Made by a program: the position numbers and the translations under genes. Shown piece by piece: positions 35,780 through 49,200 of a DNA stretch of 64,000 bases; the stretch's first letter is position 1, and every line of letters begins with the position of its first letter. Below the pieces are notes generated by a model that did not search any database, was not told the DNA's origin, and worked only from the letters and a program-made list of their open reading frames with translations. The stretch spans positions 310,001-374,000 of the forward strand of contig NZ_JASNWF010000010.1 of the NCBI RefSeq assembly GCF_030283205.1. The letters run 5' to 3'. The DNA comes from Actinomadura opuntiae. GTDB lineage: Bacteria; Actinomycetota; Actinomycetes; Streptosporangiales; Streptosporangiaceae.

Positions 35780-37066
35780 GTGAGCGCCGGCCGGACGTCC
35801 CGCAGCACGGTCGCGCCCCGCCGGATATCGCCCAACCTGGCCCTCAACCAGCTGGTCGCCCGCCGTCGCGCCGCCGGCGAATCGATCGTCCACCTCGGGT
35901 TCGGCGAGGCGCGCCTGCCCGTCTTCCCCCCGCTGCTGGAGCGGCTCGCCGCAGGAGCCGGACGCAACACCTACGGACCCGTCGCGGGCGGCGCGCAGGT
36001 CCGCGGCGCCATCGCGGGCTACTTCACCCGCCGCCGGATCCCGACCGAACCCGAGCAGGTGATCGTCGCACCCGGCAGCAAACCGCTGCTGCTCGCGCTG
36101 CACATGGCCGTCCCCGGCGACGTGCTGCTGCCCCGCCCGTGCTGGAACACCTACGCGCCGCAGGCCGAACTGGCAGGGAAGGCGGCCTGGGGCGTCCCGA
36201 TCCCCGACGAATGCGGCGGCGTCCCCGACCCCATCGCCCTGCGCCACACCATCCGCGCGGCGCGGGCGGCCGGCCACGACCCGCGGATCCTCATGCTCAC
36301 CCTCCCCGACAACCCCACCGGCACCCTCGCCTCACCGGAACTCGTCCGGGACATCTGCGGGATAGCCGAGAAAGAGGACCTGCTCATCGTCTCCGACGAG
36401 ATCTACCGGGACATCGTGCACGACCCGCAGAGGCCCGTGCTGAGCCCCGCGGAACTCGCACCCGAACGCACCGTCGTCACCACAGGACTCAGCAAGAGCC
36501 ACGCCCTCGGCGGCTGGCGCATCGGCGTCGCACGGTTCCCCGCAGACCGTCGCGGACGGCAGATCCACGACACGGTCACCGCGATCGCCAGCGAGATCTG
36601 GTCCACCCTCGCCGGACCCATGCAGGAAGTCGCCGCCTACGCCTACACCGAACCCCCGGAACTCCGCGAACACCTCACCGCCGTCACCCGCCTGCACGCG
36701 GCGGTCGCGCGGGCGGTGCACCGCGGCGTGACCGCCGCCGGCGCCCTCTGCCGCCCCCCGGCCGGCGGCTTCTACGTCTACCCCGACCTCGCGCCGATGC
36801 GCGAAAGGCTCGCCCGCAGAGCCATCACCGACTCGCCCTCACTGCAGAGGCAGCTGCTGGACGAGTTCGGCATCGCCGTCCTCGCGGGCCACGATCTGGG
36901 CGACGACGTCCACGCGCTCCGCTTCAAGGTCGCGACGGGCCAGCTCTACGGCGAGACCCCCGAACAGCAGTGGGCGGCCCTGCACGCCGACGACCCGCTC
37001 CAGCTCCGCCACATCACCGACGTCCTCACCAGGATCGAGGAGAGCTTCGCCAAGCTCTGCGCCTGA
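35780..37066 (+). CDS. PLP-dependent class I/II aminotransferase
   Basis: A 428-aa fold-type I PLP enzyme. Landmarks are LPDNPTGT (N178), SDEIYRD (D206, Y209), the Schiff-base lysine K239 in TGLSKSHALGGWRIG, and the substrate-carboxylate Arg in ALRFKVA near residue 390. Length and motifs are those of an aspartate-aminotransferase-like enzyme, not of the PLP decarboxylases or glutamate/aspartate mutases that supply beta-amino acids in vicenistatin or incednine pathways. It follows the second adenylation gene by 30 bp with GGAG 8 nt before the GTG start. I infer that it makes the amino donor or the beta-amino acid of the starter; an amino acid for the NRPS is the alternative. Its last 10 codons belong to a 59-bp tandem duplication running past the stop. 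Confidence 0.88.
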   Translation: MSAGRTSRSTVAPRRISPNLALNQLVARRRAAGESIVHLGFGEARLPVFPPLLERLAAGAGRNTYGPVAGGAQVRGAIAGYFTRRRIPTEPEQVIVAPGSKPLLLALHMAVPGDVLLPRPCWNTYAPQAELAGKAAWGVPIPDECGGVPDPIALRHTIRAARAAGHDPRILMLTLPDNPTGTLASPELVRDICGIAEKEDLLIVSDEIYRDIVHDPQRPVLSPAELAPERTVVTTGLSKSHALGGWRIGVARFPADRRGRQIHDTVTAIASEIWSTLAGPMQEVAAYAYTEPPELREHLTAVTRLHAAVARAVHRGVTAAGALCRPPAGGFYVYPDLAPMRERLARRAITDSPSLQRQLLDEFGIAVLAGHDLGDDVHALRFKVATGQLYGETPEQQWAALHADDPLQLRHITDVLTRIEESFAKLCA

Positions 37067-37154
37067 GCATCGGGAAATGCGGGGCGGAGATGTAGGAGGA
37101 GAGCTTCGCCAAGCTCTGCGCCTGAGCATCGGGAAACGCGGGGCGGAGATGTAG
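37037..37154. repeat. 59-bp tandem duplication across the aminotransferase stop
   Basis: Bases 37037-37095 are repeated at 37096-37154 with one T/C mismatch. The unit contains the last 10 codons and TGA of the aminotransferase plus 29 bp of the following spacer. The second copy is therefore a dead C-terminal fragment and ends where operator copy 3 begins. The near identity indicates a recent event. Confidence 0.92.
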
Positions 37155-37169
37155 GGGGACAGTAGGGGT
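37152..37169 (+). promoter_or_regulatory. Candidate activator operator, copy 3 (TAGGGGG-ACAG-TAGGGG), PKS-2 promoter
   Basis: TAGGGGG (37152-37158) and TAGGGGT (37163-37169) form a direct repeat with an 11-bp period, 100 bp upstream of PKS-2. TAGCGT (37192-37197) is a plausible -10, and the decamer GCGTCAGGGT (37194-37203) recurs next to operator copy 2. The repeat would then abut the -35 region, as expected for an activator site. Confidence 0.6.
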
Positions 37170-37269
37170 GTGCGGCCGGGCCATGCCTTCCTAGCGTCAG
37201 GGTGGGCACGTAGCGGCTTTTCGTCCGTCCGCAGAGCGTGCCGCGCACCGGCCGCCGGCTCTCAACGGG

Positions 37270-40200
37270 ATGACATCAGTGGAGAATGAGAAAAAGCTTC
37301 TCGACTATCTCAAGCGGGCGACGAACGACCTACGCGAAGCACGGCGACGCCTGCGCGAGTACGAAGAGGCCGCACACGAGCCGCTGGCCATCGTGGGGAT
37401 GGCATGCCGGTTCCCGGGCGGTGTGTCGTCGCCGGACGAGCTGTGGGGTTTGCTCGAGCGCGGCGGGGACGGGGTTTCCGGCTTCCCTGCCGATCGTGGC
37501 TGGGACGAGGGCCTGCTTGATTTCAGCTCGCGGGACGGTTCGGGCGCGGACGGGTTCTCGCGTGAGGGCGGTTTTCTTTACGACGCTGCGGATTTCGATC
37601 CCGGGTTCTTCGGTGTTTCACCGCGCGAGGCGGTGGCGATGGACCCTCAGCAGCGGTTGCTCCTTGAAGTGTCGTGGGAGGCGCTGGAAGCCGCTGGTGT
37701 TGATCCGGTGGGATTGCGGGGGAGCGACACCGGTGTGTTCGCCGGGGTGATGTACCACGACTATGGGACGCGGGTACGGGTGGTGCCCGAGGATGTAGCC
37801 GGATTCTTGGGGAACGGCACTCTCGGCAGTGTGGTGTCGGGGCGTGTTGCCTACACGTTCGGTTTCGAGGGCCCGGCGGTCTCGATCGACACGGCCTGTT
37901 CGTCGTCGCTGGTGGCGTTGCACCTGGCCGGCCAAGCACTGAGGGCAGGTGAGTGCTCGCTAGCGCTGGTCGGTGGCGTGACGGTGATGTCCACCCCCGA
38001 CACCTTCGTTGATTTCTGGCGTCAGGGCGGGTTGGCGTCGGATGGCCGGTGCAAGTCGTTCGCCGATTCGGCTGACGGCACGGGCTGGTCTGAGGGCGTC
38101 GGGGTTCTCGTCGTGGAACGCCTGTCGGATGCGCAGCGCAAGGGCCATCAAATTCTGGCGGTGGTGCGGGGCTCGGCGGTGAATCAGGATGGTGCGTCCA
38201 ATGGGTTGACGGCGCCGAATGGTCCGTCGCAGCAGCGGGTGATCCGTCAGGCGTTGGCCAGTGCGGGCTTGTCGGTGGCGGATGTGGATGCGGTGGAGGC
38301 GCACGGCACCGGCACGACACTGGGCGACCCGATCGAGGCCCAAGCGTTGCTGGCCACCTACGGGCAAAGCCGTGATGGTGTGGAGCCTTTGCGAGTGGGG
38401 TCGGTGAAGTCCAACCTCGGGCACACGCAGGCAGCGGCGGGTGTGGCCGGCGTGATCAAGATGGTCCAGGCGATGCGGCATCAGTGGATGCCGAAATCGC
38501 TGCATCTGGATGTTCCGTCGTCGCATGTGGATTGGTCGGCGGGCGAAGTCGAGTTGCTGGCCGAGGGGCGGGAGTGGCCGTCTGCGGGTCGGCCGCGGCG
38601 GGCGGGTGTGTCGTCGTTCGGTATCAGCGGCACCAACGCCCACGTGATTTTGGAGGAAGCGCCCGCATCTGAGCCTGAGCCTGCTCCTGCACCGGAACCG
38701 AGCGATCGTGTGGTGCCGTGGGTGGTGTCGGCGCGGTCGGCGCAGGCGTTGGCGGGTCAGGTGGCGCGGCTGCGGGACTTTGTGGCGGCGCGCCCTGAGC
38801 TTGCTCCGGTGGACGTCGGGTTCTCTCTTGCGACTTCCCGTGCTCATTTGCCGTATCGAGTGGCTGCGGTCGGTGTCTCCGGTGAGGAGTTGCTGGCCGG
38901 GTTGGAGGCGGCCGCAGGCACGGGAACGTCGGCCGAGAAGTTGGCGGTGTTGTTCACCGGCCAGGGCGCACAGCAGCTGGGCATGGGTCAGGGCTTGTAT
39001 GCGGCGTTCCCGGTGTTCGCCTCGGCTTTCGATGACGTCTGTGCGGTGCTTGACGAGCATCTAGACCGTCCCATCCGCGACGTCATCAGCGGTAACGCGG
39101 ACTTGCTGGACCAGACGGCCTATACCCAGCCGGCGTTGTTCGCTGTCGAAGTCGCAGCGTTCCGGTTGCTGGAGTCGTGGGGGATAGCACCCGAATTCGT
39201 AGCCGGTCATTCGATCGGTGAGTTGGCGGCTGCCCACGTCGCTGGTATGTGGTCGTTGAGGGATGCGGCGGCGTTGGTGGCGGCGCGCGGCCGGTTGATG
39301 CAGGCGTTGCCGAGTGGCGGCGCGATGGCTGCGGTCGCCGCGCCCGAGGACGATGTGCGAGCCGTTCTGACCGGGGAGGTGGATATTGCGGCGGTGAATG
39401 GGCCGTCGCAGGTGGTGGTGTCGGGTCCGGAGTCGGCGGTGGCGGCCGTGGTGGCGGTGTTCGAGGAGCGCGGGGTGCGGACGCGTCGGCTGCGCGTCTC
39501 GCACGCTTTCCACTCGCACCTGATGGAACCCATGTTGGCGGAGTTCGCGGCAGTGGCGGAGTCGCTGTCGTACGCCGAACCGGACATCGCTGTGGTGTCC
39601 GGAGTGACTGGGCGCCTCGCCGAGTCGGGTGAGCTGAGCGATCCGGGCTATTGGGTGCGCCAGGTGCGCGAGGCGGTCCGGTTCGGTGACGCCGTCCAAT
39701 CGCTGCGCACCGAAGGCGTGGGCACGTTCGTTGAGGCGGGGCCGGACGCGGCGTTGACAGCGATGGCCGCAGAATCCGCAGGCGACGAGGCCACCCTGAT
39801 CGCCCTGCTACGCCGCGACCGCGACGAGGAGCACACCGCCGTAACGGCGCTGAGCCGCGTCCACATCCGCGGACACCAGGTCGACTGGAAGAACTTCTTC
39901 GCCGACCGGGGCGCCCGTACGGTCGAGCTGCCGACCTACGCCTTCCAGCATCAGCGGTATTGGTTGGACGCGGGAACGGACGCAGGGGACGCGGCCGGCC
40001 TGGGACTGATATCGGTCGACCACCCCTTTTTGGGTGCCGCGGTGCCGCTGCCGGACTCCGACGGCGTCCTCCTGACAGGACGGTTGTCGCTCCGCTCTCA
40101 TCCCTGGCTGGCCGGTCACATGGTCGCGGGCAAGGTCCTGCTGCCGGGGACGGCGTTCGTGGAAATGGCCATCCGCGCCGGGGACGAGATCGGCGCCGGA

Positions 40201-43200
40201 GGTCTGGAAGAGCTCGTGCTCCAGGCGCCGCTTGTTCTGCCTGAGCGAGAAGCGGTTCTGTTGCAGGTGGTGATCGCGCAGGCCGACGAGCGCGGGCGCC
40301 GCGGTGTGGTCATCCGTTCGCGCGGTGGTGGAAGTGCAACGGAGGATCCGTGGGTCACACACGCTGAAGGGTTCCTGGCACCCGCGCCGTCTGGAACGAC
40401 GGCGGCCTCGTCTAGCGACTTGATGACACAGTGGCCGCCGGTGGGCGCTCAACCGGTCGATCTGGACGACGTGTACGCCGAGCTGGAGGCGGCCGGTCTC
40501 GAGTACGGGCCGGTGTTCCAGGGCCTGCGGGCGGCGTGGCGGCGCGGCACTGAGGTGTTCGCCGAGGTGCAGCTCCCTGAGGAGGCTTCGGCCGAGGGGT
40601 TCGGCTTGCATCCGGCGCTGCTGGACGCGGCGCTGCATGCCCTTGGAGCTGGACGTGATGGGGCGGACGGGCCGGTGTTGCCGTTCGCATGGTCGGGCGT
40701 GGAGCTGCATGCGACCGGCGCGAGAGACCTGCGGGTGCGTCTCGAAGAGGTGAGCGAAGACGCGATCGCGTTGCAGTTGGCCGATGTGACGGGCCAGCCG
40801 GTCGCTTCGGTGGATTCTCTGGTCCTGCGAACGCTGCAGCCCGAACAGCTGGATGGGCTGTCGAGCGACCCTGTCCTGCGCGATTCACTGTTCGAGCTGG
40901 AATGGGTGCCGACCACAGTTCCCGAGCCGGCGGAGCGGGGAACTTGGGCAGTAGTGGGCCACGATGCTCTCGGCTTCGGTGGACCGGTCTACCCGGATCT
41001 GAATGCTCTGGCCGAAGCGGCCGACGAGGGCGCGGCGGTCCCGGACAATGTGGTCATCGCTTGCGCTCCTGATGGCGCTGCGGGCGGTGATGCCGACCTG
41101 GCCGGGGCGGCCAGGCGTGCCGCACACCTGATGCTCGGTGTAGTTCAGCAATGGCTGGAAGACGACAGGTTCACCAATGGTCGACTGGTCGTTCTGACGT
41201 CCAAGGCGATAGCTGCGAGCCACCCGCTCGACGACCAGGTCGATGCGTCGCAAGCGACCGTGTGGGGTTTGGTCCGGTCGGCGATAGCGGAGAACCCTGG
41301 TCGTTTCGTTCTGGCTGACGCCGACGCCGTGGGCGCACGCGCGGATTCGGTGGTTGCGGCAGTGGCTGCGGGAGAGTCGGAGTTCGCGCTGCGCGATGGG
41401 CAGGTGCTGGTTCCGCGGTTGATGCGTATGAGGGGTCTCGACTCCGTTCCGCTGTCTTTGGGTGGTGGGGGGACGGTGTTGGTGACGGGTGCATCGGGTG
41501 CGTTGGGTTCGTTGGTGGCGCGGCATTTGGTTGCCGAGTGTGGCGTGCGGGATGTGCTTTTGGTGAGCCGGCGCGGTGAGCGGGCTGTCGGCATGGGGGA
41601 GTTGGTGGCTGAGCTTGAGGGGTCGGGTGCGACGGCGCGGGTGGTGGCGTGTGATGTGGCTGATCGTGATGCGTTGGCTGGGGTGGTGGGGTCTGTTGAG
41701 CGGTTGGTGGGTGTTGTGCATGCGGCGGGTGTGGTGGATGACGGGCTGATCGGGGGTTTGTCGGCGGAGCGGTTGGATGCCGTGATGCGTCCGAAGGTGG
41801 ACGCGGCGTGGAACCTGCACGAATTGACCCGCGATGCGGACCTGTCGATGTTCGTGCTGTTCTCTTCCGTGTCCGGTGTGATGGGCAGCGCGGGCCAGGG
41901 GAATTACGCGGCGGCGAATGCTTTCTTGGATGCGTTGGCGGTGTATCGGCGTGGTTTGGGTTTGCCTGGGGTGTCATTGGCGTGGGGGTTGTGGGAGCGC
42001 GTCAGTGCGTTGACGGCGGGTTTGGATGTTGCTGATCGGGAGCGGTTGGCTCGCGGTGGCGTCTTGGGGTTGTCGGATGAGGCGGGGTTGGTGTTGTTCG
42101 ATGCGGCGGTGGTGGCGGGTAGGGCTTTGGTGGTTCCTGCGCGGCTGGACGTTGCACGACTGCGCGAGAACGGAGACATACCCGGGCTGCTGCGCGGTTT
42201 GGTCGGACGGCCGAACCGGCGTGTTGCGGGCAACCTCGCACCCGCCGAGGGCCTCGCGGCCCGGCTGGCCGCCCTCCCGGCGACTGAGGCGGCCGAGGAA
42301 CTGGTGGAACTGGTCCGTAAGCACCTCGCGACGGTGCTCGGCCACACCACTGGCGAGAGCGTGGAGGCCGGACGTTCCTTCCGGGAGGCCGGCGTCGACT
42401 CGCTGATCGCATTGGAATTGCGCAACCGGCTGGCCGAGGAGACCGGACTCCGGCTGCCGGCGACCCTCGTCTTCGACTACGCCACGCCCGCTGACCTTGC
42501 CGATTTCCTGCACTCCGAACTCCTCGGCGCACAGTCCTCGGCCGTTGAGGTGCCCCGAACGCTGAGTGTTGCGGACGATCCGGTGGTGATCGTGGGGATG
42601 GCGTGCAGGTTCCCCGGCGGCGTGTCGTCGCCGGACGAGCTGTGGGACCTGGTCGAGCGTGGCGGCGACGGCATTTCCGCCTTCCCTTCCGACCGTGGCT
42701 GGCACGAGAGCGAGGATCTTTTCGGCCCGGGCTTTCGCGCGGCGTTCTCAGGCGAAGGCGGCTTTCTCTACGACGCGCCTGACTTCGACCCCGAGTTCTT
42801 CGGTATCTCGCCGCGCGAGGCATTGGCAATGGACCCGCAGCAGCGGTTGCTGCTGGAGGCGTCATGGGAGGCGCTTGAAGCCGCTGGTGTTGACCCGGTG
42901 GGGCTTCGGGGCAGCGACACCGGTGTGTTCGCCGGGGTGATGTATCACGATTATGGGTCGCGGGTGCGAGTGGTCCCTGAGGACGTTGCGGGGTTCTTGG
43001 GGAACGGCACTTTGGGCAGTGTGGTGTCGGGGCGTGTGGCGTACACGTTCGGGTTTGAGGGTCCGGCGGTGTCGATCGATACGGCGTGTTCGTCGTCGCT
43101 GGTGGCGTTGCACTTGGCGAGTCAGGCGTTGCGGGCGGGTGAGTGTTCGCTTGCGTTGGTTGGTGGGGTGACGGTGATGTCCACTCCCGACACCTTCGTC

Positions 43201-46200
43201 GACTTTTACCGGCAGGGCGGGTTGGCGTCGGATGGGCGGTGTAAGTCGTTCGCTGATGCGGCGGATGGGACGGGTTGGTCTGAGGGTGTGGGGATGGTGG
43301 TGGTGGAGCGTTTGTCGGACGCTCGCCGCAACGGCCATCAGGTGTTGGCGGTCGTGCGAGGTTCGGCGGTGAATCAGGATGGTGCGTCGAATGGGTTGAC
43401 GGCGCCGAATGGTCCGTCGCAGCAGCGGGTGATTCGTCAGGCGTTGGCGAGCGCGGGACTGTCGCCGGCGGATGTGGATGCGGTGGAGGCGCACGGCACC
43501 GGCACCACGCTGGGTGACCCGATCGAGGCGCAAGCGCTGCTGGCCACCTACGGGCAGCAGCGAGGCGAGGTTGGCCCGCTGCGGGTCGGGTCGGTGAAGT
43601 CCAATCTCGGGCATACGCAGGCTGCTGCGGGTGTGGCCGGTGTGATCAAGATGGTCCAGGCGATGCGGCACGGAATGCTGCCGAAATCGCTGCATCTTGA
43701 TGTGCCGTCCTCGCATGTGGACTGGTCGGCGGGCGAGGTCGAGTTGCTGACCGAGGCGCGGGAGTGGCCGTCTGGAGGCAGGCCACGCCGGGGCGGGGTG
43801 TCGTCGTTCGGTATCAGCGGCACCAACGCCCACGTCATTCTTGAAGAGCCCCCTGAGCCGGAGCCTGAGCCGCTTCAGGAGGGCCCGGAGTCTGCGGCCA
43901 GTGTGGTGCCGTGGGTGGTGTCGGCGCGGTCGGCGGAGGCGTTGGCGGGTCAGGTGGCGCGGCTGCGGGACTTTGTGGCGGCGCGTCCGGAGCTTGCTCC
44001 GGTGGATGTCGGGTTCTCTCTTGCGACCTTGCGGGCGCATCTGCCGTATCGAGCGGCAGCGGTCGGTGTCTCCCGTGAGGAGTTGCTGGCCGGGTTGGAG
44101 GCGGCATCCGGGGAGGCGGCGTCCGGCGGGAAGTTGGCGGTGTTGTTCACCGGTCAGGGCGCGCAGCGGCTCGGAATGGGCCATGGCTTGTATGGGGCGT
44201 TCCCGGTTTTCGCCTCGGCTTTCGACGACGTTTGTGCCGTCCTGGACGAGCACCTGGATCGTCCTGTCCGCGACGTCATCTCTGGTGACGCGGAACTACT
44301 GGATCAGACGGCCTACACCCAGCCGGCGTTGTTCGCCATCGAAGTGGCAGCATTCCGGTTGCTGGAGTCGTGGGGGATCGCCCCTGACTTTGTAGCCGGT
44401 CATTCCATTGGTGAGTTGGCGGCTGCTCACGTCGCCGGTGTGTGGTCGTTGGGGGATGCGGCGGCGTTGGTGGCGGCACGTGGCCGGCTGATGCAGGCGC
44501 TCCCGGCTGGGGGCGCGATGGCGGCGATCGCCGCGTCGGAGCAAGACGTGCGTGCCGTCCTGGATGACTCGATAGATATCGCGGCGGTGAACGGACCGTC
44601 GCAGGTGGTGGTGTCAGGTCCGGACTCGGCAGTGACGGCCGTGGTGGCGGTGTTTGAGGAGCGGGGTGCGCGGACGCGGCGGCTGCGGGTCTCGCACGCT
44701 TTCCATTCCCACCTGATGGAGCCGATGCTGGCGGAATTCGCCGCTGTGGCCGAGTCGCTGTCGTATGCCGACCCGAGGTTCAAGGTCGTTTCCGCAGTGA
44801 CCGGGCGCCTTGCCGAGCGCAGCGAACTGAGCGATCCGGGCTATTGGGTGCGGCAGGTGCGCGAGGCGGTCCGGTTCGGTGACGCCGTCCAATCGCTGCG
44901 CACTGAAGGTGTGGGGACGTTCGTCGAGGCGGGGCCGGACGCGGCGCTGACGGCGATGGCCGCAGAATCCGCTGGCGACGACGCAGAACTGATCGCGTTG
45001 CTGCGCCGCGACCGCGACGAGGAACACACCGCCGTAACAGCCCTGGGCCGCATCCACACCCGCGGACACCGCGTCGACTGGACGAACTTCTTCGCCGGCC
45101 GCGGCGCCCGCAGGGTCGAACTACCGACCTATGCCTTCCAGCGCCAGCGGTATTGGCTGGACGCCGGGTCTGATGCGGGGGACGCGGCCGGCCTGGGACT
45201 GATACCGGTTGACCATCCCCTGCTGGGTGCCGCGGTCCCGTTGCCGGACTCCGATGGCGTCCTTCTCACAGGACGGTTGTCGCTGCGTTCCCATCCCTGG
45301 TTGGCCGATCACGCGGTCAACGGTGCCGTCCTGCTGCCGGGAACGGCGTTCGTGGAGCTGGCCATCCGCGCCGGCGACCAGGTCGACGCGGGGCACCTGG
45401 AGGAGTTGGTGCTCCAAACGCCGCTCGTCCTGCCGGAGCGGGATGCGGTCCAGTTGCAGGTGGTGATCGCGAAGTCCGACGAGGGGGGCCGCCGTGGCGT
45501 GGTCATCCGTTCGCGCAGTGGTGCGAGTGCGACCGATGATCAGTGGGTTACGCATGCCGAAGGCGTCCTGGGGGACGCATCGACGGCGGCTCGATCGTCG
45601 GATCTGGCCCAGTGGCCCCCGGCCGGTGCCCGACCGGTCGACCTCGACGGCGTGTACGCCGAGCTGGGCGCGGCCGGTCTGGAGTACGGGCCGGTGTTCC
45701 AGGGGCTGCGGGCGGCGTGGCGGCGCGGCAATGAGGTGTTCGCCGAAGTGCAGCTCCCCGACGATGCCTCGGCCGAGGGCTTCGGGCTCCATCCCGCCGT
45801 GCTGGACGCCGCGCTTCATGCGCTTGCAGCGGGACGTGCCGATGCGGACGGGCCGGTGCTGCCGTTTGCGTGGTCGGGTGTGGATTTGCATGCGACCGGT
45901 GCGACGGGGCTGCGGGTGCGTCTGGAAGAGGTCGGCGAAGACGCCATCACGCTGCAGCTGGCTGATATGACAGGTCAGCCGGTCGCCTCAGTGGAGTCAC
46001 TGGTACTGCGGACACTGCCGCAGGAACGGCCGGATGGCCAGCCGGGCGATCCCGCGCTGCGCGATTCCTTGTTCGCTCTGGAATGGGTTCCAGTGGCCGC
46101 CCCCGAAGGGACGGCCGGTTCCTCTGCCGTTATAGGTGACGACCTCGGCCTGGGCGGGCCGGTGTATGCGGACGTGGATGTTCTCGCCGCAGCCGGCCCC

Positions 46201-49200
46201 GTTCCCGATCTGGTCCTTCTCCCATGCATGCCTGGCGTAGGGACGCCGGACGAGGTGCCTGGTGACGTCCGGGAGGTACTGAGTCGTGTTCTGAGGATCG
46301 TCCAGATGTGGCTGGATGATGCTCGGTTCGAGAACTCCAGGCTCGTCGTGGTCACCCAAAAGGCGGTCGCGACCGGCGCCCACCAGGTCGATGTGGTGGG
46401 GGCGCCGGTCCGGGGTCTGGTGCGGTCGGCGATGACAGAGAACCCCGGCCGATTCGTGCTGGCGGACGTCGATGAAGTCGCCGACTGCGGGGAACTGGTG
46501 CTCGCCGGGGCCGCGCTGGACGAACCCGAATTCGCGGTCCGGGACGGAGAAGTACGCGTTCCGCGGCTTGCCCGCGCTTCGGGACGGGGAATGTCGATTC
46601 CCGCCGAAGCCGAAGCGTGGCGGTTGGACAGCGCAACGAAGGGGAAACTGGACGCCCTGCGCGTGGTCGAGCGCGATGACGTTCTGCGACCCTTGGAGAT
46701 CGGCGAGGTGCGCATCGGGCTGCGCGCCGCCGGAATGAACTTCCGGGACGCGCTGAACGTCCTGGGCATGTATCCAGGTGACGCGGGCCTGCTGGGACTC
46801 GAGGGTGCCGGGGTAGTGCTGGAAACGGGGCCCGAGGTTTCGGACCTGGCCGTCGGTGACCGGGTAATGGGGCTGTTCTCCGGCGCGTTCGGGCCAGTGG
46901 TGATCGCGGATCGACGGCTTGTCGCCCCGATTCCGGAGAACTGGTCGTTCGCCGAAGCCGCGACGGTTCCGGTGGCCTATCTGACGGCGTTCTACGGGCT
47001 GGTGGACCTGGCGGGGCTGCGCGCGGGCGAGTCCGTGCTGATCCATGCCGCTGCGGGCGGTGTCGGGATCGCCGCACTGCGGCTGTCGCAGCATCTCGGT
47101 GCGCGGGTATATGGAACCGCCAGCCCTGGCAAATGGAAGACGCTGCGCGCGTTCGGCTTGGACGACGCGCATATCGCTACGTCGCGTTCACTGGACTTCG
47201 AAACGGCGTTCCGTGAGACGTCGGAGGGCGCGGGCCTGGACGTGGTGTTGAACTCCTTGGCAGGGGAGTTCGTGGACGCGTCTCTGCGCCTGTTGCCGCG
47301 CGGCGGACGGTTCGTGGAGATGGGCAAGACCGATATCCGCGACGCCGCGCAGATCGCCGCCGACCACCCGGGCGTGCGGTACCAGGCGTTCGATGTGATG
47401 GACGCCGGCCCGGATCGGATTCAGGAGATGTTCCGCCTGCTGGGCGAGTTGTTCCAGGAGGAGGCGGTCTCTCCTTTGCCGTTCGTGACGTGGGACGTGC
47501 GCCGCGCGACGGAGGCTTTCCGCTATCTGAGCCAGGCCCGCCACGTCGGCAAGGTCGTGCTGACGATCCCTCAACCCCTGGACTCTGCGGGCACAGTGCT
47601 GGTGACGGGCGCGTCCGGTGCGCTGGGCTCTCTAGTCGCCAAGCATCTGGTCACCGCATGCGGCGTCCGGGATCTGTTGTTGGTGAGTCGGCGCGGCGAT
47701 CAGGCCCCTGGCATGGGCGAATTGGTGGCCGAACTGGAGCAGTTGGGCGCGGCGGTGCGAGCGGTCGCATGTGATGTGGCGGATCGGGACGCCCTTGCCG
47801 ACGTCATCGAGTCCGTCGAATTGGGCGGACGGCTGGCCGGGGTGGTCCATGCGGCCGGTGTAGTCGACGACGGTCTGATCGGGGGATTGTCGCCGGAGCG
47901 GCTGGACGGCGTGATGCGTCCGAAGGTGGACGCGGCGTGGAACCTGCACGAGCTGACGCAGGACCTCGATCTGTCGATGTTCGTCATGTTCTCCTCAGCG
48001 GCAGGCATCATGGGGAACGCCGGCCAAGCCAATTACGCGGCCGCCAATGCATTCTTGGATGCCTTGGCCGCCCACCGGCGCAGCTTGGGGCTGCCTGCAG
48101 TGTCGTTGGCTTGGGGATTGTGGGAGCGCACCAGCGCAATGACCGCCGGTATGGACGCCGCCGACCGGGATCGGATGGCTCGCGGCGGCATCCTGGGACT
48201 CTCGGACGAGACCGGCCTGGCACTGTTCGACGCCGCTGAAACGGTCGGCGAGGCGCTGGTCGTGCCGGTGCAGCTGGACATCGCACGGCTGCGCAGTGGC
48301 GGAGATGTCCCTGCGCTGTTCCGCGGCCTGGTCACCGGGCCGACCCGGCGTGTGGCCGGGAACCTCAAACTCGCCGAAGGGCTCGCGGCCCGGCTGGCCG
48401 CCCTCCCGGCCGCGGACGCGGCAGCCGAGGTGGTCGAGCTGGTCCGCAGGAACATGGCGGTCGTGCTCGGCCATCCCGACCCGTCGGGAGTGAATCTCCA
48501 GCGCTCCTTCCGCGAGGCCGGCGTCGACTCGCTGATCGCGCTGGAATTGCGGAACCGGCTGGCGGAAGAGACGGGTCTGCGGCTGCCCGCGACGCTCGTC
48601 TTCGACTACCCGTCCCCGGCAGAGCTGGCCGAATTCCTGCGGACGGAACTTCTGGGCGAGACGTCGGTGACCGGTGAGGTGGTCACAGCAGCGCATGTCC
48701 CGATGGACGACCCGGTGGTGGTCGTGGGAATGGCGTGCAGGTTCCCTGGTGGTGTGCGGTCGCCGGAGGATCTGTGGCGGTTGCTGGAGCGGGGCGGCGA
48801 TGCGATCGATGAGTTCCCGGCTGACCGTGGTTGGGATCATGATCTGTTCGATCCTGATCCTGCCGTGGTGGGGAAGAGTTATGTCCGTGAGGGCGGGTTC
48901 CTTTATGACGCTGCTGAGTTTGATGCGGCGTTCTTTGGTATCTCGCCGCGTGAGGCGTTGGCGATGGATCCGCAGCAGCGGTTGCTGTTGGAGGCGTCGT
49001 GGGAGGCGCTGGAAAGCGCCGGAATCAACCCGGACGCACTGCGGGGCAGCGACACCGGCGTGTTCGCCGGAGTGATCTACCACGACTACGCCCAGCGCGC
49101 GGCGGTCCCCGGGGACATCGAGGGATATCTGGGAACCGGCGGTTCCGGTGGCGTGGCCTCTGGCCGGATCTCCTACACCTTCGGGTTCGAGGGCCCGGCA

